This document shows, piece by piece, positions 52,419 through 63,304 of a DNA stretch of 64,000 nucleotides. Below the pieces are notes generated by a model. The model had not been told where the DNA came from, did no database searches, and worked only from the letters and a program-made list of their open reading frames with translations. The stretch's first letter is position 1, and the number at the start of each line of letters is the position of its first letter. Made by a program: the position numbers and the translations under genes. Source of the DNA: Phytophthora quininea (Eukaryota > Oomycota > Peronosporomycetes > Peronosporales > Peronosporaceae); assembly GCA_011947345.1 (NCBI GenBank), contig JAAVTG010000586.1, positions 558,001 to 622,000 of the forward strand, given 5' to 3'.

Positions 52419-54460
52419 CTACTCGGCGGCGGCCGTCACCTTCGGGTAGCGCTCGAGCAGCTCGGCCCACGTGGCCGAGCCCTTGATCAGCTTGTTGACC
52501 TCGGCGCCCAGCACGTCCATGGGGATCCGCACCTGCGCCGTCGAGTCGCGCTCGCGCAGCGTCACGGTGCGCTCCTTGACCGTGTCAAAGTCGATGGTCA
52601 CGTCGTACGGGATGCCCAGCTCGTCCGCGCGCGTACTTGCGGCCGATGGCCACGCTCGACGTGTCCACCTTGCACTCCAGGCCTTCCTCCACGAACACGT
52701 GCTCCAGCTCCTCCGAGAACGGCTCGAACGCCGGGTTGTTGCTCAGCGGCAGGACCGACACCTTGATGGGCGCGATCACGGGCGAGAACGACATGACGCC
52801 GCGCTTCTCGTCGCCCTCGCGGGTCGAGAAGTTGTGCTCGAAGACGGCGGTCAGCAGGCGGCCGATGCCAAACGAGGGCTCGATCACCGAAGGAACAAAT
52901 TTCTCCTCGCTCACCATCTTCTCCACCACCTTGATGGCCACCATGTCGCGCTGCAGCGTAAACTGCTTGCCGTCGCAGAGCGGGCCCAGCGTGGCCTCGC
53001 CCTTGGTGGCTAGATCGTTCTCAAAGGCCTCGGCGCGCGGCACGTCGGCCTTGAGCGTCTCCAGCGCCTCCAGAATCGCAGCCACGTCCGCCTTGAAGGT
53101 GCGGCCCATCTTACCCTTGTTCGGCTTGATCTCGACGATCTGGCGCTTCTCGGGCTTGTCGAACTTGTGCGTGCCCACCATCTCGACCTTGGACTTCTTG
53201 GCGTGCACGGTCAGGTCGTAGCACGAGCGGTCGGCGTGGCCGGCGCACTCCACCCAGCCCGAGCTCAGCTTGATCTCCAGGTCCCAGCAGTCCGTGGCGT
53301 AGTGCGCCATCTCCGTGTTCAGGTGCTGGCGGAAGCGCAGACGCTCCATGTCGATGCCAATGGCCTCGCAGAACTTGTACGTGCGCGCGAGGTAGTACGC
53401 CAGGCTCTCGTTGGCGATGATACCTTGCTCCACGGCAGCACCGCACGTCATCTTGACGGCCTTGCCGTGCGTGAGCTGGTTCGTTTTGGTCAGCAGCGGC
53501 AGCTCCAGGTCCTTGACGCGGTGGAACTTAGCGTGGCTCTTGTCCTTGGGGTTGACGAAGAACTCGATCTCCGCCTGCTGGAACTCGCGCACTCGCAGCA
53601 GACCGGCACGGGGAAATCTCGTTACGGAAGGCGCTGCCGATCTGCGCGCAACCGAAAGGCACCTTGCCGGCGTTGTACTCGAGCAGGCGGCGGAAGTTGA
53701 GGAAGATGCCCTGCGCCGTCTCCGGACGCAGGTAGCCGACCATGCCGCCCTCGGGGCCGATGGCGCACTTGAACATGAGGTTGAACGGGATGGGGAAGCT
53801 CAGGTCGGCGCCCGTGCCGGGGGCCTTGATGCCGTACTCCTGGAAGACCTGGTGGATCTCCTCGGGCGAGTACGACTCGGCCATGGTGGCATGCATCTCG
53901 TGCTTCTCGCGCTCCTCCTGGCTCAGGTCCGTGTGCTTGTCCAGGAAGTTCTCGACGTGGTCCTCCAGCAGCTTGTCGGCGCGGTAGCACTCGCCCGACT
54001 TGGTGCACTTGACCATGAGGTCCGTGAAGCGGTCCACGTGGCCCGACGTCTTGAGCACCACCTCGGGCATGAGGTTGGTGCACTCGACCTCCAGCAGCTT
54101 GTCGGCGAACACAAAGTGGCGGCGCCAGAACTGCAGCAGGTTGCTCTTGAGCGCGCAAGCCGGCGGCCCGAAGTCGTAGAAGCCGCCCACGCCGCCGTAG
54201 ATCTCGAAGGACGGCACCACGAACATCTTGCGCAGCAGCAGGTCGTCCATGGCCTTCTTGTCGCTCTTGGACAGGCCGTCCTCGGCGGGGCCCTGCAGCG
54301 CCGTCTGCGTCTCCAGCTCGAGCTTCAGGCGCTTCAGCTCGTCCACGGCAGCCTTGACGTCGGCCGCGGCCGCGCCCTTCTGCTTCATCTCGCGCACCTG
54401 CGCGCCCTGGCGCGTCACCGAGGCGCGCAGCGCGTCCAGGTCAACCACGGGCGTCGACAT
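52419..54460 (-). CDS. GARS: Glycyl-tRNA synthetase (two frame breaks)
   Basis: About 680 residues from MSTPVVDLDALRASVTRQGA; this is a WHEP domain (LDALRASVTRQGAQVREMKQ). Class II motifs: FEIYGGVGGFYDFGPPACAL, YLRPETAQGIFLNFRRLLEY, FGCAQIGSAFRNEISP, then after a break REFQQAEIEFFVNP, ADRSCYDLTVHAKKS, VPSVIEPSFGIGRLL, and an anticodon-binding domain (APIKVSVLPLSNNPAFEPFS) ending VTIDFDTVKERTVTLRERDS. The breaks near 53612 and 52629 each lack one base. This essential enzyme is unlikely to be truly broken. No mitochondrial leader with ATG is evident. Confidence 0.93.
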
Positions 54461-55123
54461 CAGTATCTTGGGGCCCAACTTGTCTTGGCGTTTGTATAGT
54501 GAGCGGAGGAACACCAGTCGAATCACATCTTTTCCGACGTAAAATTCTTGTGGCAGGGCTCAAAATGTTGGTGTATGCGCGCCACACCAGTTTCCTGCGA
54601 ACGAGCATGCGGTTATCTTCCCGCTGTCTCGGTAAGGTTTCGCATCAATGCCATGTCACAGAAATAGCTTCTGCTGACATCGGGCGACGTCAAATGGATA
54701 CAGTCCGTTACTCGCGCCGGCTTGACACCGGACAAGTGCAGAGACGGAACGGTCCTTTCCCCGTAATCGCGCCGAGCCGCGCAGGATTAGACGAGGGCAC
54801 TTGCGTGGAAGGCGAGCCCTCTCTCTCCGCGTCGGGGTAATCTCCGAGGGCCCAGCTTGATATGACGACTTGTTCAAGTCGGAACCGAATGGCTGGAGGC
54901 GGGCGGGCTTGGACCCCAAGACATCCACCACGGCCGCCGTGACGTTGGGCCTGGAGCTCGTCTCATTTGCGTCTTGAAGCTGCGCCTGCGTTCGTCCGAT
55001 TGCCACTGCTGCTTCAGAAAGGGAGGACGGTCCGATCTACCGCGAAAGAAGAGGCCACATCAAGTGAGACGCCTCGGCCTTCAAGGTACTACTAGTACAT
55101 ATAGTGGCGAGCAAAAGTTAACG
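54461..55123. other. Intergenic, no gene recognised
   Basis: 5' flank of glycyl-tRNA synthetase; open stretches here have no protein-family signal. Confidence 0.4.
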
Positions 55124-55276
55124 ATGGAGATCGCGTCGCCCGGAGCGGGTTGGCTGCAGGATCCCACGCTGCAGTCAAAGCTGCTCGCCATGGCGTTGAC
55201 GCTCGTAACAATTATTATTCGAGAAGAATGGCATGGCGTTCTGGAATGGAAGTATTGGCGCTACTTCCTGCTGTAG
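55124..55276 (+). CDS. Candidate 50-residue single-pass membrane protein
   Basis: ATG to TAG encodes MEIASPGAGWLQDPTLQSKL with a hydrophobic helix (LLAMALTLVTIII) followed by REEWHGVLEWKYWRYFLL. The size and make-up resemble small organelle-membrane subunits, but I do not recognise it. It stands alone between two larger genes, and chance cannot be excluded. Confidence 0.3.
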   Translation: MEIASPGAGWLQDPTLQSKLLAMALTLVTIIIREEWHGVLEWKYWRYFLL

Positions 55277-55378
55277 CAAGACAAGTCGACAGAGAAGAGT
55301 AAAACACGTCAAGTAGAAAATGATTTAACGCCTGAAGGCGCCAGCAGCACCATTCCAACGTCAACCACTACATTCCTT

Positions 55379-57916
55379 TTACAGCTGAACGACGAACGAG
55401 GTCGCTTCGCCCGAGCCGACGAGATGCTGCTGGTAGATTCCCGTCGCCGACCTGGGCTGGGCCACTTCGAATATGCCGTCGGTGCCTGTCGGCGCCGTAA
55501 TGCTAACGCTGAGTTGGCTGTCTGCAAGTTCCCAGCTCGCTGTCAAAGCTCCGTACGGAGTGCTCACCGTAGCGTTGGCACTCGTGATGTTCAATCCGGT
55601 CACCAGCGGATTCACGATCCATCGACGGAAACCAAACTCCTTGGGCGGATGCCGGCCACGTAGTTCGTCAACGCGTAGGTCGGAGCGCCGCCCCACGGGT
55701 GGCTCAACGACGTGAACAAATCGATTCCCGGCTCCAGTGATTGTGCCACGTATTCCCAACTAGCGCCAGAGCGATAGTTTTCGTCGGAAATCATGGCATC
55801 CCAGAGATTGTCGAGCAGGAAGGCGGCCTGCTCAGTATACCCGGTCATCAACAGCGCGTCCAGCAAGAACCCGTTCGTGTTTGGCGATATCTTGGTCGTG
55901 TTGTCGGTATCGCTCGTATCGAGGTATCCTGGTCCTTGACGGAGACCTTCGAGACTTTCAATGCACAGCGCAGTTTGAGTTTCGTTGGCCACTCCAGATG
56001 TGATCGCAAACGCAGTGGCCGAGACGCCGTAGACCTCAGGGTTTGACGCGTCCACAGCGTAGTTGCCCAGCGTGTCGTTCCACAGCAGCGTGTTGACTGC
56101 AACTGTGACGCTTGCAGCGATTGCCGCCCACTCGTTAGCAGCTTCATCGTCTCCCACTGCTCGAGCGACTTTGGCCATGCCTTCGAGACACTGCACAGCT
56201 GCAGCATTAATGGCCGTGCCAACTCCAGACCCTAAAAACACGGCTTGGTATTCCGTAACATTGACAAGTCCATCGCTGCCCTGGCGACTGGCAAGCCACG
56301 ATGCTGCCAGCTTCAAAGACTCCCAGTTTTCTTGTGCAAAGGCAACGCCGTTAAGTAATCCATGTACGACACGAACCCAATCAGCCCGAGGATATCATAG
56401 TCTGGGAAATTATAGTACGCGTCCGAGGTGCCCGCGTCGAACAGGAAGACTTCAGGTGTGCATCGGGGTCTCGTACGTCATCACCAACAGGCCAGGATAC
56501 TGTCCTGCCGAATTCTGGTAGTCAAACAAGTACTTCCATGTGCCGGTGATTTGTTCAGGTTTCGAGTTGGCGACCCCATGATGCGCGTCGTGTGGTAGAA
56601 GTCGCCCAGCCAAATGTATCGATCGCTTGGCGCCGTCGAGGCAGGCACCATATGTGTTGCTCTGCACTCCAAACTCTGGCAGCACCACACTCTCGTCGGT
56701 CATCGCGTTCGAGTACAGCACCTTAGACGAATCCTTCAAACTTGTGGCAACCACATTTCGAACAAAGGACGACTGGTCTTGCCAGCCCCCAAAGCCGATA
56801 GCACCTTTTCCAGTCGTTTCCCACCCTTGGAATGAAAATGTGCTTTCACTGTAGCCGAATTCGGAGATTGTCACGTCCAAGATCTGATGGTCATCCACCC
56901 ACAGGGCGATCGTCCCTGCAGTAGAGTTCACGGACAGCTTCACAGGGTACCATACGTGCTCTTTCACATCGAAAGGCACGTCGTACTGGCCCAACGGATA
57001 GCTCGTCATACTGGAGGCGTTCACGAAATCAAATCCATACGTGAGCGTCACTGTGTTGGCTGGGAACAGCGTCGTGTTGGTGTTCACGCAGGTAGTGTTT
57101 GCAGGGTACTCCGACGCCAGCTCAAACATGAGAGAACCTCGATTAGCGACAATGTCGTAGCCAACATAAAAGGCAACGCCGCCGCGGATAATCTGAGCTT
57201 CGAACTCAAGTGTGTACTCACTCAAGTTCCACGTCCGGTACGATACACCTGGACGAGAGCCCGGTACAAACGTTCCATTCTCTTCGGACGAGCTCCAGGA
57301 TGAAATTTGGCTGCCGGCATCTAAGCATGCAGCAGATACCGCGCGAGCGCCGAGGCTCCAGATCTCATTGTATTTGGCATTGGAACTTGAGAACTTCCCG
57401 GGAGGGTAGTTAGGTCGTCAATCACCTCCACCGTCGCCTCCAGCCCAACAACCTCAAAGATGATGGAGTCTCCGCTCAGTAATCGCAACGTCTGCCAGCG
57501 TTGACCAGGCTGGCTCAGCATGGACGTCACCGTCTTGCCAATCTCCTGCTGGGTGAAGCGATGTGTCTCTACGCGCCGAGAGTTCGCCACGGCCGTGGCG
57601 TATTGCGATGGACCATCCGAAAAGTTTGACGAGAGCGCTGGAAATTGCTCCGAGTATTTAACTTCGACGTCCACGGGGCCGTTGGAGACAGCAGACGCCA
57701 CGAAGTATGGCAACCCAGCGACTTCGTAGTTATAGTCGAGGGTGGCAATCGGCTCGTCCGTAGTGAGCGTGAACCCGGTTGAGTACGGATCGGTTCCATC
57801 GCAGGACTCGTTCCCAGGGCGATTCTCTTGGGGATGAAAACTCCATAGTCGTTTCTTGCTTCCACGGCACTGGCAACTGCTACCAGCAGCACCGCGACAC
57901 CCTTCAAAGCGTTCAT
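55379..57916 (-). CDS. Secreted alpha-L-rhamnosidase (GH78), copy 2, frame breaks
   Basis: Signal peptide MNALKGVAVLLVAVASAVEA, then NDYGVFIPKRIALGT. The same domain order as copy 1: FTLTTDEPIATLDYNYEV; EYTLEFEAQIIRGGVAFYVG; YNFPDYDILGLIGFVSYMD; QGSDGLVNVTEYQAVFLG; NAAAVQCLEGMAKVARAVG; then the shared C-terminal 230 residues. It is about 70-80 per cent similar to copy 1 before position 56082 and almost identical after it. Breaks near 57805, 57395, 56580, 56350 and 55640; those at 56580 and 55640 are at the same sites as in copy 1. Copies point toward each other around PRODH and GARS. Confidence 0.75.
55382..56082 (-). repeat. Near-identical tract shared with rhamnosidase copy 1
   Basis: Inverted partner of 49106-49804. 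The boundary at 56082 is abrupt; the other boundary is the stop codon (TAA here, TAG in copy 1). Confidence 0.75.
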
Positions 57917-57950
57917 TGCGCGTCGTCCAGAGACCTGCACGCGCTTGGTC

Positions 57951-57966
57951 CAAATGGCAACTGAGC
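57951..57966 (-). promoter_or_regulatory. Oomycete initiator of rhamnosidase 2
   Basis: On the minus strand GCTCAGTTGCCATTTG fits the oomycete GCTCATTYYNCAWTTT consensus with one or two changes, about 35 bases before the ATG. Confidence 0.5.
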
Positions 57967-58700
57967 TAAGCTGTTCCGTTGGCAAGTTTTGCGCTCTGTT
58001 GATGCAGCCGTGGTAGTTTCCGCTGCGTTATTGCACACTTCAACCATGCCTGTCAGCGTCCATGCATCATAAGCAGTGGGATCCCGCATCAAGTTCAAAT
58101 TGCACCCCAAGCAGCGTGAGCTGAGCCTACATAATAGTTATGGCGTTCTACCATGGGCTCGGCTGCCGCGGTCTTGACTAGTGCACAATATCGTGCGCCC
58201 CGCAAATTTCCTGCCAGTGTTGGTTGCATCTCTTGACGAGACCGAGCGTTGACTAAACCATGCGCAGAAACTGTAGCTTTCCCACTTGATTCCTTCGTGT
58301 TGTTTGACACGTGATCTCCCTCGGTTACATTGTGGTTGAAGTCGCAGTGCTGATTGTGGACAGCTCTCGAAAGCATGATTTTCCCAGCGTAGTACTGCGT
58401 AGTTGGCCATCTTCAATCTCAAACGAGACCGTCGCCGTCTCGAAAGCAGTCTTCATAAGGTACGCTTACAGGCGCGACTACAACGCCAGCGATGCTGGCA
58501 TTTTGCCAGCGCCACCAGCAGAATGTTCGGGTGGTCGCTCCGAGTGCGGTAAAGATATGAAACACGCCAACTCCCCTCCAGCATCATAGGCAAACAAGCT
58601 ATTCAATGGTTCTCCATTTTACTGATCTCACCCTATACAAATGCCAATATTCGTAAATACTATCGCGGGGGCACTATTCCTCTCTGCGGCTCCACGTCAG
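57967..58700. other. Intergenic between divergent genes, no gene recognised
   Basis: Promoter region of rhamnosidase 2 and chorismate synthase. No coding or repeat signal is seen. Confidence 0.4.
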
Positions 58701-58714
58701 TCATTTCACGGTTT
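58701..58714 (+). promoter_or_regulatory. Oomycete initiator of chorismate synthase
   Basis: TCATTTCACGGTTT matches the initiator pattern and lies 49 bases before the ATG. Confidence 0.45.
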
Positions 58715-58749
58715 GGGCAATCGATCACTCCACCAGTTCCTCCGTCGCC

Positions 58750-60114
58750 ATGAGCACGTTCGGCCGCTTCTTCCGCGTCTCCACCTTCGGCGAGTCGCAC
58801 TGCAAGGGCGTGGGCTGCATCGTGGATGGCGTGCCTCCCTCTCTGGCGCTCACCGAGGCCGACATCCAGCCGCAGCTAACGCGTCGTCGCCCCGGCCAGA
58901 GCAAACTCGACCCCCGCGACGAGAAGGACCTGGTCACGATCATGAGCGGCACGGAGAAGGGCTTCACTCTGGGCACGCCCGTGGCGCTCTTCGTGCCTAA
59001 TGAGAACGTGCGTCCCAAGGACTACAAGGAGATGGACCTGGTGCCGCGTCCGGGCCACGCAGACTACACGTACCAGATGAAGTACGGTACCCGCGCCAGC
59101 AGCGGCGGCGGTCGTGCCAGCGCCCGTGAAACCATCGGGCGTGTGGCCTCTGGCGCCATTGCCGAGAAGTGGCTCAGAGAGAAGTTCTCCACGTCCATCG
59201 TGGCGTGGGTGAGCTCCATCGGCACGGTGGATATGCCCCGCGATATGCTCAACGACCCCAAGAAGGGCGTCTACACCCGTGAGGATGTGGATCAAATCGG
59301 AGCCATCCGGATCCTGCGGGACCCAGTCAAATGGACCAAGGTGGACGACGCTGCCAAGCAGCTGGAGAACGACAAGGCTTACGACGCGGTGTTTGTCAAG
59401 CAGGAAGACGACCTGACTACGCCGGCCTACATTGACGCGGAGAAGATCGTGTACAACCGTAAGGGTGACGTGGTGTCCGCCCCGGACAACTTGGACGCGT
59501 GGCTCACCGACGACCTGGTGCCGGTGCGTTGCCCGCACCCGCCGTCGGCCTGTGCCATGGCCACGGTCGTTCGCAACATGAAGGTGGACGAGGACTCGAC
59601 CGGTGGTGTCGTCACCTGCGTCATCCGCAACGTGCCTGTGGGTCTGGGCGAGCCGTGCTTCGACAAGATGCAGGCGGTTCTCGCGCACGCTATCATGTCC
59701 ATCCCGGCCACCAAGGGCTTTGAGATCGGCTCCGGCTTCTCCGGCACCAGCAAGCGCGGCTCGGAGCACAACGACCCGTTCTGCGCGGGATCGGATCCGC
59801 AGCCGACGAAGCTCGGCGTGACCAAGAACGACGCTGGCGGTGTGCTGGGCGGCATTACGAGCGGCGCCGACATCTACTTCCGCGTGGCCATCAAGCCCGT
59901 GTCGACCATCGGCCACCCGCAGCCCACGGTCGGCTACGACGGAAAGGAGACTGTGCTGGAGGCCAAGGGCCGTCACGACCCGTGCGTGCTGCCTCGTGCC
60001 GTGCCGCTCGTGGAGTCGATGGCTGCTCTTGCCATCGCTGACGCTGCTATGATTCAGCTGGCACGTGACGGCAGCATGCAGGACGAGCCGCTGCAGAAGA
60101 AGCGCAAGCTATAA
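58750..60114 (+). CDS. AROC: Chorismate synthase with an internal insertion
   Basis: 454 residues, unbroken: MSTFGRFFRVSTFGESHCKG, GTRASSGGGRASARETIGRV, then VRCPHPPSACAMATVV, STGGVVTCVIRNVPVGLGEP, GGVLGGITSGADIYFRVAIK and KGRHDPCVLPRAVPLVESMA, all diagnostic. It makes chorismate from EPSP, the last shared step to aromatic amino acids, using reduced FMN. Fungal and plant enzymes have about 380 residues in this core; the extra 55-60 lie between SIGTVDMPRDML and PVRCPHPPS (around residues 165-250), in a charged stretch (KQLENDKAYDAVFVKQEDD). No targeting peptide is seen. The nuclear-signal-like C-terminus QKKRKL is unexplained. Confidence 0.95.
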   Translation: MSTFGRFFRVSTFGESHCKGVGCIVDGVPPSLALTEADIQPQLTRRRPGQSKLDPRDEKDLVTIMSGTEKGFTLGTPVALFVPNENVRPKDYKEMDLVPRPGHADYTYQMKYGTRASSGGGRASARETIGRVASGAIAEKWLREKFSTSIVAWVSSIGTVDMPRDMLNDPKKGVYTREDVDQIGAIRILRDPVKWTKVDDAAKQLENDKAYDAVFVKQEDDLTTPAYIDAEKIVYNRKGDVVSAPDNLDAWLTDDLVPVRCPHPPSACAMATVVRNMKVDEDSTGGVVTCVIRNVPVGLGEPCFDKMQAVLAHAIMSIPATKGFEIGSGFSGTSKRGSEHNDPFCAGSDPQPTKLGVTKNDAGGVLGGITSGADIYFRVAIKPVSTIGHPQPTVGYDGKETVLEAKGRHDPCVLPRAVPLVESMAALAIADAAMIQLARDGSMQDEPLQKKRKL

Positions 60115-60545
60115 GATGCCAGTGCCGACGATACACAGGGGGATGCTTGGCTTCGTGCACTCCAACGTAGTAGATAACATAGATAAAAAACGACATGATC
60201 AAACTCAGAAGAAGTTCATTGCAAAGGAGTATTATAACTAAACTACGCTTACGCGTGCTATTTCATTGACATCGCTACTGTGTTCTTAGTTCACGCAGGC
60301 TTCATGCCCAATGCTTCTCTGTCTCCCTCTTTGGCTCATACTGTCTCGATCCTCAGGCACTTCTTCCTTTCTGAGTTGTATATTATTGCCATGTTGCACG
60401 ACCACGACGCAATCGATCCGTCCAAGCTTGACAGACTGTGCTTTTGTAGTCTTCAGAAGTAGGGGCCGAACAAGGCTACCGGCACACACACTTTTCATGC
60501 GAAATGCTTCGCGCTTCTCTCACTCTGACATCCTCTTGGACAGGG
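60115..60545. other. Intergenic between convergent genes, no feature seen
   Basis: 3' flanks of chorismate synthase and the LENG8-like gene. Confidence 0.4.
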
Positions 60546-62391
60546 CTAAATAAGCGACGACGCATTGCTCAGCACCCACACAATGTCCGACGCCTTTGTG
60601 TCTACGCGAGTCTTGTCTCCTTTCACAAATGCGAGGCCGGATTGTCGGATGAATGCTTTGCCTTCCTTGCCTTCAAGTTTGAGTTCGTCGCGAATGTACT
60701 GGATAGAGATAGTAGGTCGATATCTATTCACAAAACCCAAAACGTCAGAAGCAAAGCAACACGCACCACCATCAACTTCTACCAACGTACGCTTTGCACA
60801 TCGCACGAAGCGCGCTGAGTCGGATCGCGGGGACCATAACGTCCATGAGGTAACCTGCCATATTCGGAGCATCTACATACAGTTTGAAAAACGATGGTAA
60901 TCATTCATAGCAACCGCCTGGCGCACAGCCAGCGCATGGGCGATCGCCGGGTCAGCACGCAGCTTGGCAGTCACCATGCCCAGCACGTTGTACATCCCGA
61001 GGCCTGCGTTCGAGTCACCTTTCTTTGCCTGCAGACCGACGTACACGTTGTACAGAATGCGGTACGCGAGGAACTCGAGCGCTTGGCCCGGAATCTCCTT
61101 CTCGTACAGCTCGTGAAGTTGCGTCTGACATTGGTTGAACTCGTTGATGTCACCGGATTCGAGCGCCACGCGTGCGTGGGATTCGTACACTGAACAGGTG
61201 AAGGCGTTCTTGATATGTTGTACCGTGCAATCCTGGCGAATGGACTTGAGTTGGCTACAGGCATAGATATAATCGCACTCACTCGCCTTCCACTTGCGCT
61301 TGACAAGATCCAGCGCCTTGTGCAGCACTGGCTCGGGTCGCACCGTCGATGGGTGCGGCGGGGAGGTTAATCGCAAATATTCCTTTTCAATGGTCTGACT
61401 AGTACCTTTAATGACCATGGCCTCCAGGTCCAGGTCTCCGTCCTGCGTCAGCACCTGCAGCTTTTTCGTATCCACCTCGGGGTCACATGGCTCGCTAGTT
61501 CCTGCTTGGTCATATGGAATCTCTGTCGTCTTTGGTTCTTGCGTTGCAAGTCTCCCTCTCCGGTCTCCAGCGGCTCGTGTTTCCTCTTGTTGTTTTTGTT
61601 CTTTTTGCCAGCTACGTCTTTGAATGGCACGTACGACTGATGCGGATCAAAGCTACTACTACTCGGAGAAGGTGCAAACTGACGGGTTCCAGGCATGGGG
61701 CCTCCCATCCCCATCTTCTGCTGCATATTGGCAGCCGGGATGTCCCCACAAGGACGGGCAGCGGCTCCGCCGTCCAGTTGCGCGTCCACAGGTTGTTCGC
61801 CATGATGGCATTGGTAATCAACTCTTTCAACGTGTTCTGTGTGATGGCCTGGTCCGCGGCGCCCTTACAGCGAGCGAACGCGCGCTTCACGTAGTCGTGG
61901 AGGGCGTCGGGCCACTTGGTGTTGCCTCCCATAGGCAACGAACCTGTCGACGGAGCAGCTGGAGACGGGGCCGAGAAACCTGCAGGCGGCGGGCCGAAGT
62001 TTCTTGGCGGCGAGCCCCTGGGCGCCGGACCCATATTAAAGCGAACAGGGGCGGGCCTGACGTCCCGGGGCCGCTGCGGCCTGCACGCTCTTGCCGTTGG
62101 TCCACTGCCACTGCGACGATGACGGAGGGGACGACATCGGACGAGGCGGCGGACGCATCATGGGAGGAGGGGGCCGCGTCCGTTCTGAGCGAAGACGTGG
62201 GGCGGCGGCGGGCGCGCAAGCCGTTGGGGGACGAGGAGGAGGCGGCCCGCGCGGGCCGTTGAACATGGGGCGGGAGGCCCCGCTGCCTGTTGCGGGGGCG
62301 AGTAGAAGGACGAGTAGCCAGCGAAGCGTGCGGCCGCAGCGGCGGCTTGCTGCTTGGCGGCCAGCGCGCTCGGCGACGGCGTCTGGTTCAT
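60546..62391 (-). CDS. LENG8/THP3-type SAC3/GANP protein (frame breaks)
   Basis: The start MNQTPSPSALAAKQQAAAAA opens a Pro/Gly-rich low-complexity half. Then NTKWPDALHDYVKRAFARCK, the conserved N-motif of LENG8/THP3; a basic patch (KKNKNNKRKHEP); and the SAC3/GANP domain: EKEYLRLTSPPHPSTVRPEP, CDYIYACSQLKSIRQDCTVQ, YESHARVALESGDINEFNQC, EFLAYRILYNVYV, after a break near 60885 VDAPNMAGYLMDVM, and a winged-helix end (SIQYIRDELKLEGKEGKAFI). THP3 relatives act with CSN12 in splicing-coupled mRNA processing. Breaks near 62250, 62040, 61750, 61470 and 60885 may include unrecognised introns. Confidence 0.75.
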
Positions 62392-62569
62392 CGGCTTCTT
62401 CCTGTCCCTAGCGTTCAGAGTGCGGAATGGCTCTGCGTGAAAAGCGCGCTTGTATTGCGAGTGGAAACCACCGTTTTAGTGACATAAAGAGTGACGTCCA
62501 CGCGTTGATTGGCTAAAACGTTTGGGTACTGCTTTCGATGGTGCAAGCCGCACAATTTGAGACGCCAAG

Positions 62570-63160
62570 ATGGTGATGACGACGATCGTTCGGCGTGTGG
62601 CGCGCTGCGCCGTGCGCGGCAGCCAGCGCGCGTTCGTTGCGCGCAGCTTGGCGCCGGCCGCGACTGCCTTCGCGTCGACGCCTGTTCTCCAGCAAGAGCG
62701 ACGAGGGTTCGCACTCGGACTTCCAGCCGCAGTACCACGCCGCCAAGTCCACCGAGAAGGACGAGATTCTCAAGATGATTGAGAGCCACGTCAAGACCTA
62801 CCCGGTGATGCTCTACATGAAGGGCACGCCGTCGGCGCCGCAGTGCGGCTTCAGCATGCAGGTGGTGCGCATCCTGCACGCGCAGGGCGTGAGCTTCGAC
62901 AGCGTCAACGTGCTGGACCACCCGGAGATCCGCGAGGGCGTCAAGGAGTACTCGTACGGACAGTAGAATAATTCTGCATTGTTTATATGTTACTGATGAT
63001 GTTGTGTTTGGTGATGCAATTCTGATGCAGACAATGGCCCACGATCCCGCAGCTCTACGTCAAGGGCGAGTTCGTCGGCGGCTGCGACATCATCACGGAC
63101 ATGAACAAGTCGGGCGAGCTGGCAGAGCTGCTGGCTGAGTTCAAGGTCAAGGCCGAGTAG
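62570..63160 (+). CDS. GRX5: Mitochondrial monothiol glutaredoxin (CGFS, GRX5 type)
   Basis: The start [20 protein letters not shown] is a mitochondrial leader. After a one-base break near 62690 comes [14 protein letters not shown], then [20 protein letters not shown] with the CGFS active site, [12 protein letters not shown], a 77-base intron (62954-63030), and [20 protein letters not shown] with the glutathione-binding TIP and GGCD motifs. GRX5-type proteins carry [2Fe-2S] clusters between scaffold and target proteins. The start lies 178 bases from the divergent LENG8-like gene. Confidence 0.92.
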
Positions 63161-63304
63161 ATACAAGAAGAGCAGTAAGAGCGTAGCAGTTGTAGTGCCG
63201 AGTAACTCCCAATGCATCTCGCTCCTGCTCTCCGTTCGGTTGCAACTGCCCCTTTTGTCTATCATTGATTGTCGATATTGAGACTACCGGTATTCTTCCG
63301 GACG

